Below are positions 17,502 to 25,745 of a stretch of DNA of 64,000 nt, piece after piece; the first letter of the stretch is position 1; the number at the start of each line of letters is the position of its first letter. The notes beneath the pieces were generated by a model. That model made no database searches and was not told the origin of the DNA. It saw only the letters and a list, made by a program, of their open reading frames with translations. The position numbers and the translations under genes were made by a program. The DNA lies in contig NZ_OZ038525.1 of the NCBI RefSeq assembly GCF_964036645.1, forward strand, positions 2,006,501 to 2,070,500, read 5' to 3'. The stretch comes from Tenacibaculum sp. 190524A02b (lineage in GTDB: Bacteria > Bacteroidota > Bacteroidia > Flavobacteriales > Flavobacteriaceae).

Positions 17502-18059
17502 ATGAGTAGAAACTATAAATTTCATAACAAATCAGGATTATATTTTGTCAGTTTTGCTACGGTTCATTGGATAGATGAATTTACAAGACAAGTATATTTT
17601 GATATCTTAGCGGAAAGCATAACCTATTGTAGAAGAGAAAAAGGAATGGAGTTGTATTGCTATTGTTTTATGCCAAGTCATGTACATTTTATTTTTCGCT
17701 CCTCCTTATCAAAGCCATAAGAATTATTAAGAGATTTTAAACGTCATACCTCCAAAAAAGTAGTAGAAACAATAAAGAATAACCAACAAGAAAGCAGAAA
17801 AGAATGGTTGTTATGGATGTTTGAACGAGCAGGAAAAAAGAACGCCACTACTACAAAATATCAATTTTGGCAACAGCATAATAAACCAATAGAGTTATGG
17901 AGTGAAAAAGTAATTAAACAAAAGATAGATTATATTCATAATAATCCAGTAGTAAGTGGTTTAGTAACTAATATAGAAGATTGGAAATATTCTAGTGCAA
18001 GGAACTTCCAAGATGACAATACAGTTTTAGTAATAGATAAAATTGGTTTTATACAATGA
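17502..18059 (+). pseudogene. REP-associated tyrosine transposase (IS200-like, Y1), broken by a nonsense codon
   Basis: One reading frame of 185 codons from MSRNYKFHN to the C-terminal GFIQ is interrupted by a single TAA at 17718-17720. Before and after the stop the frame is unchanged, and family members usually have KPEELLRDFKRHTSKK where this reads KP-stop-ELLRDFKRHTSKK, so a GAA to TAA change is likely. The HUH motif is visible as SHVHFIF, and the segment with the nucleophilic tyrosine as YIHNNPV. Inverted REP-like palindromes flank it. The protein would not be made full length unless the stop is read through. Confidence 0.85.
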
Positions 18060-18074
18060 TGATTGTATTTTCTT

Positions 18075-18108
18075 ACTCGTATCCGCCACTAGTTATAGAA
18101 ACTAGCGG
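18075..18108 (-). repeat. REP-like palindrome, right flank of the transposase
   Basis: CCACTAGTT/AAACTAGCGG makes a stem with one mismatch, preceded by CTTACTCGTATCCG. This is the inverse of the left copy at 17400-17434 (CTAGTGG and GAGTAAG shared). A partial third copy, ACTAGTTTTAAAAACTAGC, lies at about 20461. Confidence 0.65.
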
Positions 18109-18202
18109 GAGCAGGGGCACTTCACTATCAAACAGCTATATTGTTTATTAATTGCTTTAATGCTCAAGTTTATAAAATCGCCTCGCATTACGTATATTTA
18201 TT

Positions 18203-18216
18203 GTTGGGCATAGTAC
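18203..18216 (+). repeat. Inverted repeat, left end of orphan-gene cassette
   Basis: GTTGGGCATAGTAC. Its inverse, with one mismatch, lies at 19650-19663, so the pair closely brackets the gene at 18218-19621. GTTGGGC also fits the integron core-site consensus GTTRRRY. Confidence 0.6.
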
Positions 18217-18217
18217 T

Positions 18218-19621
18218 TTATCCTACTTTGCTATTAATATATGTCATCAATGCATCAATAGCTATTTTTTCAGCATGTTCAAGTCCTTTGTTAAGTAACT
18301 TACCCAATACTTTTTTTAACTTATATGCTGACCTTTTTCTGTCATCTTGCTTTATTTCTGGGTCATTTATTATCCCTAAATCAGATTTTAAGTTTGTTAC
18401 ATCAATATCGTTACTATGTGTTTGTACTATCCTAATAAATTCTTGTTCGTCTTCATTAGGTTTATATATCGTATCAAGGGACTCAACAGAAAAGCTTTTT
18501 TTAACCAAACTAAAAGGAGTATCAGAATACCCATATTCAAAAAGTTCTGATTGCACCTCTTGTTTATAAGCAAGCTCAAGTCTCTCTTGTTGTTGTTGAA
18601 TATCAAGAACTAACCTTTTATATTTTTTAGATAATCGCTGAATAACTTCAAGAGCTTGTTTGGGAGCAATATTTTTTGTCTCTAAAAGCTTCAGGGCTTG
18701 TTCTGGTTCCTTTTCACATATATCGATAAAGTTTGTGAACCGCTGAAACTTTTCAGGCAAATCAGAAATACGTTCAACTAAATCATTTGATATAAACTTG
18801 TAATTAACACCTTTCTGTGTTTCATTAATCTCAACTGAGATATTAAGTTGCTCTACACTTTTTAGATACTTTTCAAAAACTTGAATGAAGTCATCAAACT
18901 CAAATTTAAAGCCGTATTGCCTTGGAATATAGATATTTAAAATCTCATTCGAAAAGCGCTCAATAATTTCACTTTTCACATAATCATAGATTTGACTTAA
19001 GTACCTAAAAACCATTACATCCTCAAAAGAGGATTTAAGGGTATCAATTATCTTTTTAGCTTTGGGAAGAACCTTCTCTGTATCTGTTAGGAGTTCCAAT
19101 TTCCTTCTATAATCAGAGACGAACTTTTCAGAACTATCCTTAGCAGTAAATGGATTCTCATCAAGTAATTCTTCTATGTCAAATGGAGCAATTTCCTCTT
19201 TAGGTATAAAGGGTTTTGATTTTAATGGTCTTGTTGATTTAAACTCCTTTTCCTCTTGTATGGCAAATTCCTTCAATTCCTCAATAGTCAATTTTCTATC
19301 TTTTAAATAATCATAATATAGAGGTTTGTCTTCTTGTAAATATTCCTGAATTGCAATAAAGCAGTTCGTTTTCGCACAAATATTTAATAATTCCTGAAAT
19401 CGCGTCATTCCTAACGATTCAATTTCATCTATCAGATACCTACTTACTACAAAAAGAATACATTGTAATTCATTATTAGCAATCATTTCTTCAACTTTTC
19501 TCAGTTTATTCTCCCACCGTTTTTCACTAGTGTAGCTGAGAGTATAATTGCTATATTTAATATCAGTTAATCCTTGAATCTGATTAATACTATATCCAAA
19601 TGTCAATAATCTTTTATCCAT
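18218..19621 (-). CDS. Orphan 467-aa protein of unknown function
   Basis: I do not recognise this family. The protein is hydrophilic with no signal peptide or membrane segment. Residues 1-110 alternate beta-like and helical stretches, with a hydrophobic strand CILFVVSRYLIDEI near 54-67. Residues 115-160 are charged and probably linker. The rest is mainly helical, with coiled-coil-like QQQQERLELAYKQE near 350. It ends in a small amphipathic helix. The gene lies alone in an accessory stretch between a dead transposase and a minisatellite, bracketed by inverted repeats. A role in defence or mobile-element biology is possible from context only. Confidence 0.7.
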   Translation of the reverse strand: MDKRLLTFGYSINQIQGLTDIKYSNYTLSYTSEKRWENKLRKVEEMIANNELQCILFVVSRYLIDEIESLGMTRFQELLNICAKTNCFIAIQEYLQEDKPLYYDYLKDRKLTIEELKEFAIQEEKEFKSTRPLKSKPFIPKEEIAPFDIEELLDENPFTAKDSSEKFVSDYRRKLELLTDTEKVLPKAKKIIDTLKSSFEDVMVFRYLSQIYDYVKSEIIERFSNEILNIYIPRQYGFKFEFDDFIQVFEKYLKSVEQLNISVEINETQKGVNYKFISNDLVERISDLPEKFQRFTNFIDICEKEPEQALKLLETKNIAPKQALEVIQRLSKKYKRLVLDIQQQQERLELAYKQEVQSELFEYGYSDTPFSLVKKSFSVESLDTIYKPNEDEQEFIRIVQTHSNDIDVTNLKSDLGIINDPEIKQDDRKRSAYKLKKVLGKLLNKGLEHAEKIAIDALMTYINSKVG

Positions 19622-20012
19622 AGTTCGAAATATTCGTGAATGCTCTTTTGTATTATGCCCAACGAAAAGATAAACACAATGTGTTTATTCCCATTATCTA
19701 CAAATCTACTAGTTTTTCACTAATTAAAAACCACAAAATAACTCAACTTCAATTTAAGCCCACAAACAACTAATTGCAAACACCTTAACTTCAAACCACT
19801 TTAATACTAAGCCAATAAACACAGAAATGGTAAACCTATATTTCATAAAATAAAAATTAGAATAAACGAATATTATTCGAATACTATACGTTTAGCATAT
19901 ACTTCAACAAAAATAACTCGTGAGAATGTATCAACAGACTATGGAAATATAGCAGCGAACCGTGGGAAAGCATCAATGGACTACAGAAACACAGCAGCGA
20001 ACCGAATAATTT
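19622..20012. other. Non-coding accessory stretch with diverged repeats
   Basis: No gene is seen here. Next to the inverted repeat lies a 9+9 bp palindrome, ATAAACACA-A-TGTGTTTAT (about 19671-19689). From 19930 two diverged 42-bp units, sharing GCAGCGAACCG, lead into the regular minisatellite at 20013 with the same 42-bp period. Confidence 0.55.
19650..19663 (-). repeat. Inverted repeat, right end of orphan-gene cassette
   Basis: GTATTATGCCCAAC on the plus strand, the inverse of 18203-18216 with one mismatch. Read in the direction of the gene it is GTTGGGCATAATAC, 28 bp before the ATG. Confidence 0.6.
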
Positions 20013-20242
20013 GCTTGTCGTACTAGTCATAGCTATTCCTCAACACAACAAAAGCTTGTCGCACTAGTGTATAGCCATTCCTCAACGCAACAAAAGCTTG
20101 TCGCACTAGTGTATAGTCATTCCTCAACGCAACAAAACCTTCTCGCACTAGTGTATAGCCACTCCTCAACGCAACAAAACCTTCTCGCACTAGTGTATGG
20201 CCATTCCTCAACGCAACAAAACCTTCTCGCACTAGTGTATAG
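20013..20242. repeat. 42-bp minisatellite, about 5.5 copies
   Basis: Units start at 20013 (41 bp), 20054, 20096, 20138, 20180 and 20222. Most units contain the 8-bp palindrome CACTAGTG followed by a segment like CATTCCTCAACGCAACAAAA. The first three begin GCTTGTCG and the last three CCTTCTCG. Because 42 is a multiple of three, the array stays open in several frames on both strands, which yields apparent repeat proteins that are not believed to be real. There are no unique spacers. Confidence 0.9.
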
Positions 20243-20501
20243 GCTCAATATTACTTTATGTATTTTCTACTTTTTCTTATAAAGTACCATTTACAATGTA
20301 ATCAATAGCTACCCAAACACATCTGCTAAACATTTTAAAACGTCAACAGAAGACTGTTCCCCTCATCGCACGAAAATGAGTAATTAAAAGCACTAACTAA
20401 TGCTTGACTGACTATATATACTGCTAAAAATAGTATTACAAAAAGACCATTTTTTACGTTACTAGTTTTAAAAACTAGCAGTAGCATATAATCAAAAAGA
20501 G

Positions 20502-20536
20502 AAAACCTGATGCAAATATCCTACATCAGGTTTTTT
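20502..20536 (-). terminator. Bidirectional terminator after the 65-aa gene
   Basis: An 11-bp stem (AAAACCTGATG/CATCAGGTTTT) with an 11-base loop and flanking A and T runs. On the minus strand it lies 10 bp after the stop of the gene at 20547, which supports that gene being real. Confidence 0.8.
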
Positions 20537-20546
20537 AGCTTAAATT

Positions 20547-20744
20547 CTAATCAATGGTATAAACTCCATCACCTGAATCTCTACTAACCTCTAAACCGTC
20601 ATAAGTAATATAGTTAGTAGACCACGTTAGAGTTCCTCCATTCCTTAAAGGAACTGGCCTTAATCCTTGACGAGGAGGTACCTCATCATGAAATAAAACA
20701 TTAACTGTCTGCCCCGATTGATTAGCAACACTTCTATATGGCAT
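20547..20744 (-). CDS. Small 65-aa protein of unknown function
   Basis: A 65-residue ORF starting MPYRSVANQSGQTVNVLF and ending DGVYTID, rich in Gly, Ser, Thr and Arg, with no signal peptide or membrane helix. It looks like a small beta-rich domain. A strong terminator directly after the stop and a TAnnTTTG element upstream (20842-20849) make it a complete transcription unit. I do not recognise the family. Its codon use is less A/T-biased than its neighbours, which may hint at transfer. Confidence 0.65.
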   Translation of the reverse strand: MPYRSVANQSGQTVNVLFHDEVPPRQGLRPVPLRNGGTLTWSTNYITYDGLEVSRDSGDGVYTID

Positions 20745-21060
20745 AATAATAAAAATTTAAAATTCTCTACTCTATTTAAAATTGGGTTTTTCGAGCTTCA
20801 CCTTGAAATCATTAATCAAATATTTATTCTTGATTCCATCACAAATCTATCTACTCTTTTACTATTCTTTTTGTACATAAAAAACAACTATTTATCAATT
20901 TAAACAGTCAAAGCACTCATTTTGTCATACAATCTACAGCCCTAGAAAACTTTCAATTAAAATTAACAAAAAGTAACACCTACCCTACTTGTTTATTAGC
21001 TATTTTTACTAGGTAATACCAAATTAAACATACCTAACAACTCTTAAGAAATTCAACAAA
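20745..21060. other. Intergenic stretch between divergent small genes
   Basis: These 316 bp are A/T-rich with no convincing gene. They hold the candidate promoter of the minus-strand 65-aa gene (20842-20849) and presumably that of the plus-strand gene at 21061, for which no exact motif was found. Confidence 0.4.
20842..20849 (-). promoter_or_regulatory. Candidate promoter of the 65-aa gene
   Basis: TAGATTTG on the minus strand, an exact match to TAnnTTTG, about 93 bp upstream of the start codon at 20744. Confidence 0.4.
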
Positions 21061-21558
21061 TTGAAAGTACTAAACATTCACAAACGCACCATAAATCAAC
21101 CTAAAAGCAACGTGGTTGAACTATTAAAAACCTTAGCTACTGAAAACGATAAAATTTGGCCAAAAGAGAAATGGCCTGCCATGAAGTTTAAAGAAGGAAT
21201 TAAAGTAGGTGCTAAAGGCGGACACGGTCCTATCCGTTACACCATAGAAGAATACAATCCTGAACAAATTATTCAATTTAGATTTTCAAAACCTACTGGG
21301 TTTAATGGAATTCATAAGTTTGAAATTGAAGAACTGCCCAACAATACAACAGAAATAAAGCATACCATTGATATGAATACCGCAGGTAAAGGAACTTTTA
21401 TTTGGGGATTAGCCATTCGTTCTTTACATAATGCACTTATTGAAGATGGATTTGACAAACTTGAGAATAACTTTTCATCAGCTCAAAAATCTACCAAATG
21501 GAATTTCTGGGTGCATTTTTTAAGAAAACAATTAGCTAAAAGAGCTAAAAAAGTTTAA
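21061..21558 (+). CDS. SRPBCC-like (START/Bet v1 fold) protein
   Basis: A 165-aa cytoplasmic protein resembling polyketide cyclase/SRPBCC proteins, which bind hydrophobic ligands in a helix-grip fold. Visible features are an N-terminal strand VLNIHKRTINQPKSNVVELL, a middle GPIRYTIEEYNPEQIIQFRF, and a long amphipathic C-terminal helix (about 125-165) ending in Lys/Arg. The start is TTG; the next ATG, at 21181, would remove the first strand and helix, so TTG is preferred. No function can be assigned. Confidence 0.6.
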   Translation: MKVLNIHKRTINQPKSNVVELLKTLATENDKIWPKEKWPAMKFKEGIKVGAKGGHGPIRYTIEEYNPEQIIQFRFSKPTGFNGIHKFEIEELPNNTTEIKHTIDMNTAGKGTFIWGLAIRSLHNALIEDGFDKLENNFSSAQKSTKWNFWVHFLRKQLAKRAKKV

Positions 21559-21620
21559 TTGTCTTTAACAAAAAAATATAGCTAACGTGAATAACTCTAT
21601 CTTGATAACCTTTGTAAATT

Positions 21621-21726
21621 AAGGAAGTCATTGCGAAAAAAATGGAATTTAATGGAGTTTTTTGTGGCAATCTGCTATATAAAAGAAAGATTACTTCGTC
21701 GTACCTTCCTCGTAAGGACGTAATCC
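21621..21726. repeat. Degenerate palindromic intergenic repeat
   Basis: GGAAGTCATTGCGA and, about 75 bp later, TCGTCGTACCTTCCTCGTAAGGACG are imperfect inverse sequences around GCAATCTGC/AGATTACTTCG. The form 'CGTCATTGCGAGGAa...GAAGCAATC' is a familiar dispersed intergenic palindrome of flavobacterial genomes, recalled rather than searched. This copy is decayed. Confidence 0.5.
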
Positions 21727-21777
21727 ATTGGTTTATATGCTAAAAAAACATATTCTTAAATCGAACTCACATTAGTT

Positions 21778-22341
21778 ATGAAAAAACACACCCTACAACT
21801 TGTGTTCTTTTTCCTTTTTACAACCTTCAATTTACTGAGTCAAAACTATGCTATTTCAGTTAATGATAATCATGAATTCAACTCTGTTTTTCAGGGTTTA
21901 GAATCTGGAAATTTTAACGGAACAGCTAACGGTGTTTTAATTGTAAAGGACACACAAAACAAAGAGCTTTTACTAGACTTTCAAGGCAGTTATGCAGAAT
22001 TAGACATTGAAAAAGATGAACATGAGATTTACGATATTAGTTATAAAAAATACACAGGAAAAACAACTAGTGGGAGAACAAAAATAATATATCAAACTTA
22101 CGCTTTTGCTAACGCATTAGCTATTTACTTACAAGGAGTTCATTACGAACTCTCAGTAATTGATGGTGCTTGTGAACAAATTATTAATGGTCTTGAATAT
22201 TCGTATACATCAGAAAAAAGCACTGAATATTTGATCATCCGAGTTACAAAAGAAATTGTATTAAACGATATAAAATCTACTAAGTCAATTAAAATTATCC
22301 CGAATTCTACCTTAGTGTTTGCTATAAATAGAAGTAAATAG
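21778..22341 (+). CDS. Secreted or periplasmic protein of unknown function
   Basis: A 187-aa protein with a clear signal peptide: MKKH, a hydrophobic core of about 15 residues, and probable cleavage after LLSQ near residue 22. The mature part is predicted mostly beta, with one cysteine (CEQI). No lipobox, no T9SS tail and no motif I can name. It stands alone between a palindromic repeat and the transglutaminase-like gene, 127 bp away. Confidence 0.6.
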   Translation: MKKHTLQLVFFFLFTTFNLLSQNYAISVNDNHEFNSVFQGLESGNFNGTANGVLIVKDTQNKELLLDFQGSYAELDIEKDEHEIYDISYKKYTGKTTSGRTKIIYQTYAFANALAIYLQGVHYELSVIDGACEQIINGLEYSYTSEKSTEYLIIRVTKEIVLNDIKSTKSIKIIPNSTLVFAINRSK

Positions 22342-22468
22342 ACTTCTGTTTTGAACTTTACAACTAATTTCTTTTAATATATCTAAAGGAATTGTAAAAT
22401 ATAATTTTTAACTTTTAAGCTACACTTTAATCTATAACAAAAGATACTACTTTAAATAAAGCTCAAAA

Positions 22469-23098
22469 ATGACCTATTTAAACCCTTCTTATTATTTTGA
22501 TTTTGAAGAAAGCAACATTCAAAAACTCATTACTAACTACCAACACTTATCAGATAAAGAAAAAGCCATTAGTATTTATACTAGAGTCCGTGATAATTGG
22601 AAGTACAATCCGTATGCTATTAGTTTTACCAAAAAAAACTATAAAGCAAGCATCATTGCAGGTAAAGACTCTGGTAATTGTGTTGAAAAATCCATACTTC
22701 TAATTGCATGTCTTAGAGCCTTGCATATTCCTGCTCGATTACATTTAGGAAAAGTTAAAAATCATTTAGCTGTGGAAAGATTAACTGAAAAGTTTGGATC
22801 AAATGAATTAACACCTCACGGCATGGTTAACGTATTTTTAAACAATAAATGGTTAAAAATGTCTCCTGCCTTTAATAGCTCACTTTGTAAAAAATTCAAT
22901 GTTTTACCTTTAGATTTTGACGGTAAAAACAACTCTTTTTTACAGCAGTACAATAAAAATGGTAGTTTGTTTATGGAGTATACGGAAGATTACGGACATT
23001 TTGAGGATGTGCCTTTAGACTTTATGAAAGAAAACATCAAGGCACATTATCCACATATTTTTGATACTAATGACACAATTACTGAATTTAAATTGTAA
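22469..23098 (+). CDS. Transglutaminase-like domain protein
   Basis: A 209-aa protein with a transglutaminase/cysteine-protease-like core. The candidate nucleophile is the Cys in SGNCVEKSILLIACLRAL (about residue 72), followed by PARLHLGKV and a histidine in TPHGMVNVFLNNKWLKMSPA, as expected for a Cys-His-Asp triad. There is no signal peptide, so it is cytoplasmic. It may process peptides or amides. It lies 48 bp before the WYL regulator and could be cotranscribed with it. Confidence 0.75.
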   Translation: MTYLNPSYYFDFEESNIQKLITNYQHLSDKEKAISIYTRVRDNWKYNPYAISFTKKNYKASIIAGKDSGNCVEKSILLIACLRALHIPARLHLGKVKNHLAVERLTEKFGSNELTPHGMVNVFLNNKWLKMSPAFNSSLCKKFNVLPLDFDGKNNSFLQQYNKNGSLFMEYTEDYGHFEDVPLDFMKENIKAHYPHIFDTNDTITEFKL

Positions 23099-23146
23099 AT
23101 CTCTTATTTTTGAAAATACAATCTTCTAATCCCTTTTGAACACCCT

Positions 23147-23824
23147 ATGAATAGAGTTGATAGATTAATGAGTATTTTACTAACCCTACAATCTAAAAAA
23201 TTTGTTCCTGCAAAAACACTTGCTAGTAAGTATAAATTAAGCGAACGAACTATTTACAGAGACTTGAAAGCTTTAAACGAAATTGGGGTTCCAATATATT
23301 TAGAACCTAATAAAGGTTATAGCCTTATGCATGGTTACTTCCTTCCTCCACTTTCTTTTACTATTGAAGAAGCAAACTCATTAGTACTATTACAATCCTT
23401 AGCTAGTAAGTTTGCCGACCAATCTGTCTATAAAAAATCAGAAAGTGCATTAGAGAAAATTAAAGCGCTATTAAAAAATGAAGATTGGAAAAAGAATAAA
23501 GACATCAGCTCTAAAATAGAAGTTTACATCCCTGAAAACAATGAAAATCACACTGATCATTTATTAAAAATACAAACAGGAATTTCTACTAAAAATATTT
23601 TAAGTATTACCTATACGGATAATCAAGACAATGAAACTCAAAGAGAAGTTGAACCTATCGGTTTAATTTTCTATACCAATCAATGGCACTTAATTGCTTG
23701 GTGTTGTTTAAGGAAAGCTTATAGAGATTTTAAAGTTTCAAAAATCAATCACCTAATACTTACCTCAAAAGAATACACTAAAGAGCACTCCTTTACTATT
23801 CAAGATTATATGAAGATTTTTTAG
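23147..23824 (+). CDS. YafY-type transcriptional regulator (HTH + WYL)
   Basis: A DeoR-like winged helix-turn-helix fills residues 1-60 (LASKYKLSERTIYRDLKALN). A helical linker follows, then a WYL ligand-sensing domain from about 135 with the IGLIFYTNQWHLIAWC core. 225 aa, the short YafY form without a WCX extension. A perfect inverted repeat, TGACA-N6-TGTCA, lies between it and the next gene, a likely operator, which suggests it controls the gene at 23918. Confidence 0.88.
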   Translation: MNRVDRLMSILLTLQSKKFVPAKTLASKYKLSERTIYRDLKALNEIGVPIYLEPNKGYSLMHGYFLPPLSFTIEEANSLVLLQSLASKFADQSVYKKSESALEKIKALLKNEDWKKNKDISSKIEVYIPENNENHTDHLLKIQTGISTKNILSITYTDNQDNETQREVEPIGLIFYTNQWHLIAWCCLRKAYRDFKVSKINHLILTSKEYTKEHSFTIQDYMKIF

Positions 23825-23839
23825 TTTTACAAAAATCAC

Positions 23840-23855
23840 TGACATAGGGTTGTCA
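23840..23855 (+). promoter_or_regulatory. Candidate WYL-regulator operator
   Basis: TGACA-TAGGGT-TGTCA, a perfect 5-bp inverted repeat, 16 bp after the regulator stop and about 60 bp before the next start codon. A near-consensus TATACTTG follows, so a bound dimer would sit at or just upstream of the promoter. Confidence 0.45.
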
Positions 23856-23917
23856 TACCTACTATATATACTTGCAATATAAATTAAAACTTACCTAATT
23901 AATAAAAAGTATATAAT

Positions 23918-24460
23918 ATGGAACAACCATTTTTTAGCATTCCAAATGTATTATTTGATAATAATAACGAATTAATTATCAAAGCTTCTACTACTTCCTC
24001 TAAAGATGATTTTGATTTTTTTCAAGGAAAATTTGTGCTTAAAAACAAAAAACGAAAAGAAATTTTCAATAATTGTAATGAATGGATAACATTTGATTCA
24101 ACTCAAGAAATGTATAAAATTCTACACGGTTTAGGAAATATTGACAATTTTTTAGCTATTAGAGATGGTAAGCCTTTTGAAGGAATGACAGTTAGACTAT
24201 TTAATCCAGAAACCAAACTATGGAGTATGTATTGGGCGGATTCTAACAGAGGGAAATTTGACCCGCCAGTTGTTGGGTCATTTAAAAATAACATTGGCTA
24301 TTTTTTTACTAAAGACATTATTAACGGTAAAAATGTTCTTGTTGTTTTTCGTTGGGATAAAACCGATGAAAATAATCCTAAATGGGGACAAGCTTTTTCA
24401 AATGATCAAGGTAAAACTTGGGAATGGAACTGGTTTATGGATATGACAAAAACAGGATAA
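23918..24460 (+). CDS. Conserved DUF1579-like protein
   Basis: A 180-aa cytoplasmic protein with an early DFDFFQGKFVLKNKK segment, then GLGNIDNF, RLFNPETKLWSMYWADS, DPPVVGSF and the C-terminal DQGKTWEWNWFMD. These blocks match a conserved, functionally uncharacterised lipocalin-like family, called DUF1579-like from memory. It follows the WYL regulator with an operator-like site between and is closed by a terminator. It is probably the regulator's target. Confidence 0.65.
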   Translation: MEQPFFSIPNVLFDNNNELIIKASTTSSKDDFDFFQGKFVLKNKKRKEIFNNCNEWITFDSTQEMYKILHGLGNIDNFLAIRDGKPFEGMTVRLFNPETKLWSMYWADSNRGKFDPPVVGSFKNNIGYFFTKDIINGKNVLVVFRWDKTDENNPKWGQAFSNDQGKTWEWNWFMDMTKTG

Positions 24461-24490
24461 TAACCAATACTAACTGTAGTATAATAAGAA

Positions 24491-24523
24491 CTCCCTTAAT
24501 TCACACAATGATAATTAAGGGAG
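24491..24523. terminator. Convergent terminator
   Basis: CTCCCTTAATT/AATTAAGGGAG, an 11-bp perfect stem with an 11-base loop, lies between the gene ending at 24460 and leuB ending at 24609. T-rich sequence follows on both sides, so it can serve both. Confidence 0.7.
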
Positions 24524-24608
24524 CTCATTTTAAACTTTTAATAATTGATTGTATCACTTAAGCGATAACTTCAAGGGTATTTATTTATACATTTAAAAAC
24601 TTAATTAA

Positions 24609-25724
24609 TTATATAATGGTGCTTTGCCCCATATGTAAGTTTTTAAAGTTAACATCACTATCATCTTCATTTTGGATATAGTCTTCAATAAAATCTCCTA
24701 CTTTGCTAGTTGAAAATGGATTTTCAGGATTAATATCTTCTGTAGTTACTCCTAAATCTAACGATTTTTGTACTGCTCTTTCAATAGCAGCTGCTTCTTC
24801 ATGCAAACCTAAATGTTGTAACAACATAGCTGCTGATAAAATTGAAGCTAAAGGGTTAGCTATATCCTTTCCTTTTGCTTGTGGAAAAGAACCATGAATT
24901 GGCTCAAACAAGGCATTTTCTTTCCCTACAGAAGCAGAAGCTAACAATCCTATTGATCCACCAATTACACTTGCTTCATCTGAAATAATATCTCCAAATA
25001 AATTTTCTGTAAGAATTACATCAAACTGTTTTGGATTTAAAATTAACTGCATTGCTGCATTATCTACAAATAAGAAGTCTAATGCTACATCTTCATATTG
25101 GCTAGCTAAAGCTGTTACTGTTTTTCTCCATAATCTAGAAGTTTCTAAAACATTTGCTTTATCTACTAACGTTAATTTCTTACGTCTAGTTTGCGCTGTT
25201 TTAAAAGCTAAATGTGCTATTCTTTCTATTTCTTCTACAGAATATGTACAACCATCAGAAGCTACTTGACCATCTTCACTTAACTCTTTTTTACCAAAAT
25301 AGATACCTCCAGTTAACTCTCTATAAATACTAATATCCGTTCCCTGAATACGATCTCTTTTAAGCGGAGAGTTCTCTATTAACTTGTCGTAAGCTTTTAC
25401 TGGACGTACATTACAAAACAATCCTAACTCCTTACGTAAACGTAATAATCCTTGTTCTGGACGAACTTTTGCTGTTGGATCATTATCATATTTGGGATCT
25501 CCAATTGCACCAAATAAAACGGCATCAGAACTTTTACACAACTCAACGGTTTCATCTGGTAATGGATTACCAGTTGCATCAATTGCACAAGCTCCCATTG
25601 AGGCTTCTTTATATAAAAAAGTATGATCAAAAACATCTGCTACAGCATTTAATGCTTTCTTTGCTTGTGCCGTAACTTCTGGTCCAATTCCATCTCCTGG
25701 TATAACTGTAATATTTACTTTCAT
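24609..25724 (-). CDS. leuB: 3-isopropylmalate dehydrogenase
   Basis: NAD-dependent oxidative decarboxylation in leucine synthesis. The N-terminal VIPGDGIGPEV, the substrate segment VDKANVLETSRLWR and the metal/NAD block NLFGDIISDEASVIGGSIGL are all present. 371 aa is normal. It is the last gene of leuA-C-D-B and is separated from leuD by 80 bp that contain a strong hairpin, the only sizeable gap in this operon. Confidence 0.95.
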   Translation of the reverse strand: MKVNITVIPGDGIGPEVTAQAKKALNAVADVFDHTFLYKEASMGACAIDATGNPLPDETVELCKSSDAVLFGAIGDPKYDNDPTAKVRPEQGLLRLRKELGLFCNVRPVKAYDKLIENSPLKRDRIQGTDISIYRELTGGIYFGKKELSEDGQVASDGCTYSVEEIERIAHLAFKTAQTRRKKLTLVDKANVLETSRLWRKTVTALASQYEDVALDFLFVDNAAMQLILNPKQFDVILTENLFGDIISDEASVIGGSIGLLASASVGKENALFEPIHGSFPQAKGKDIANPLASILSAAMLLQHLGLHEEAAAIERAVQKSLDLGVTTEDINPENPFSTSKVGDFIEDYIQNEDDSDVNFKNLHMGQSTII

Positions 25725-25745
25725 TTCTATATTCTTTTAGACACT

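Noticed and set aside
18120..18210. Complete integron attC site
   Set aside because: Only one core-like site and a short hairpin are visible, with no second GTTRRRY core at a suitable distance, so only a partial or look-alike site can be claimed.
20023..20232. Apparent 69-71 aa repeat proteins on both strands
   Set aside because: They are by-products of the 42-bp minisatellite, whose period is a multiple of three and so keeps frames open. No start signals or terminators belong to them.
19930..20242. Possible CRISPR array
   Set aside because: The units are contiguous with no unique spacers between repeats, and no cas genes are nearby.
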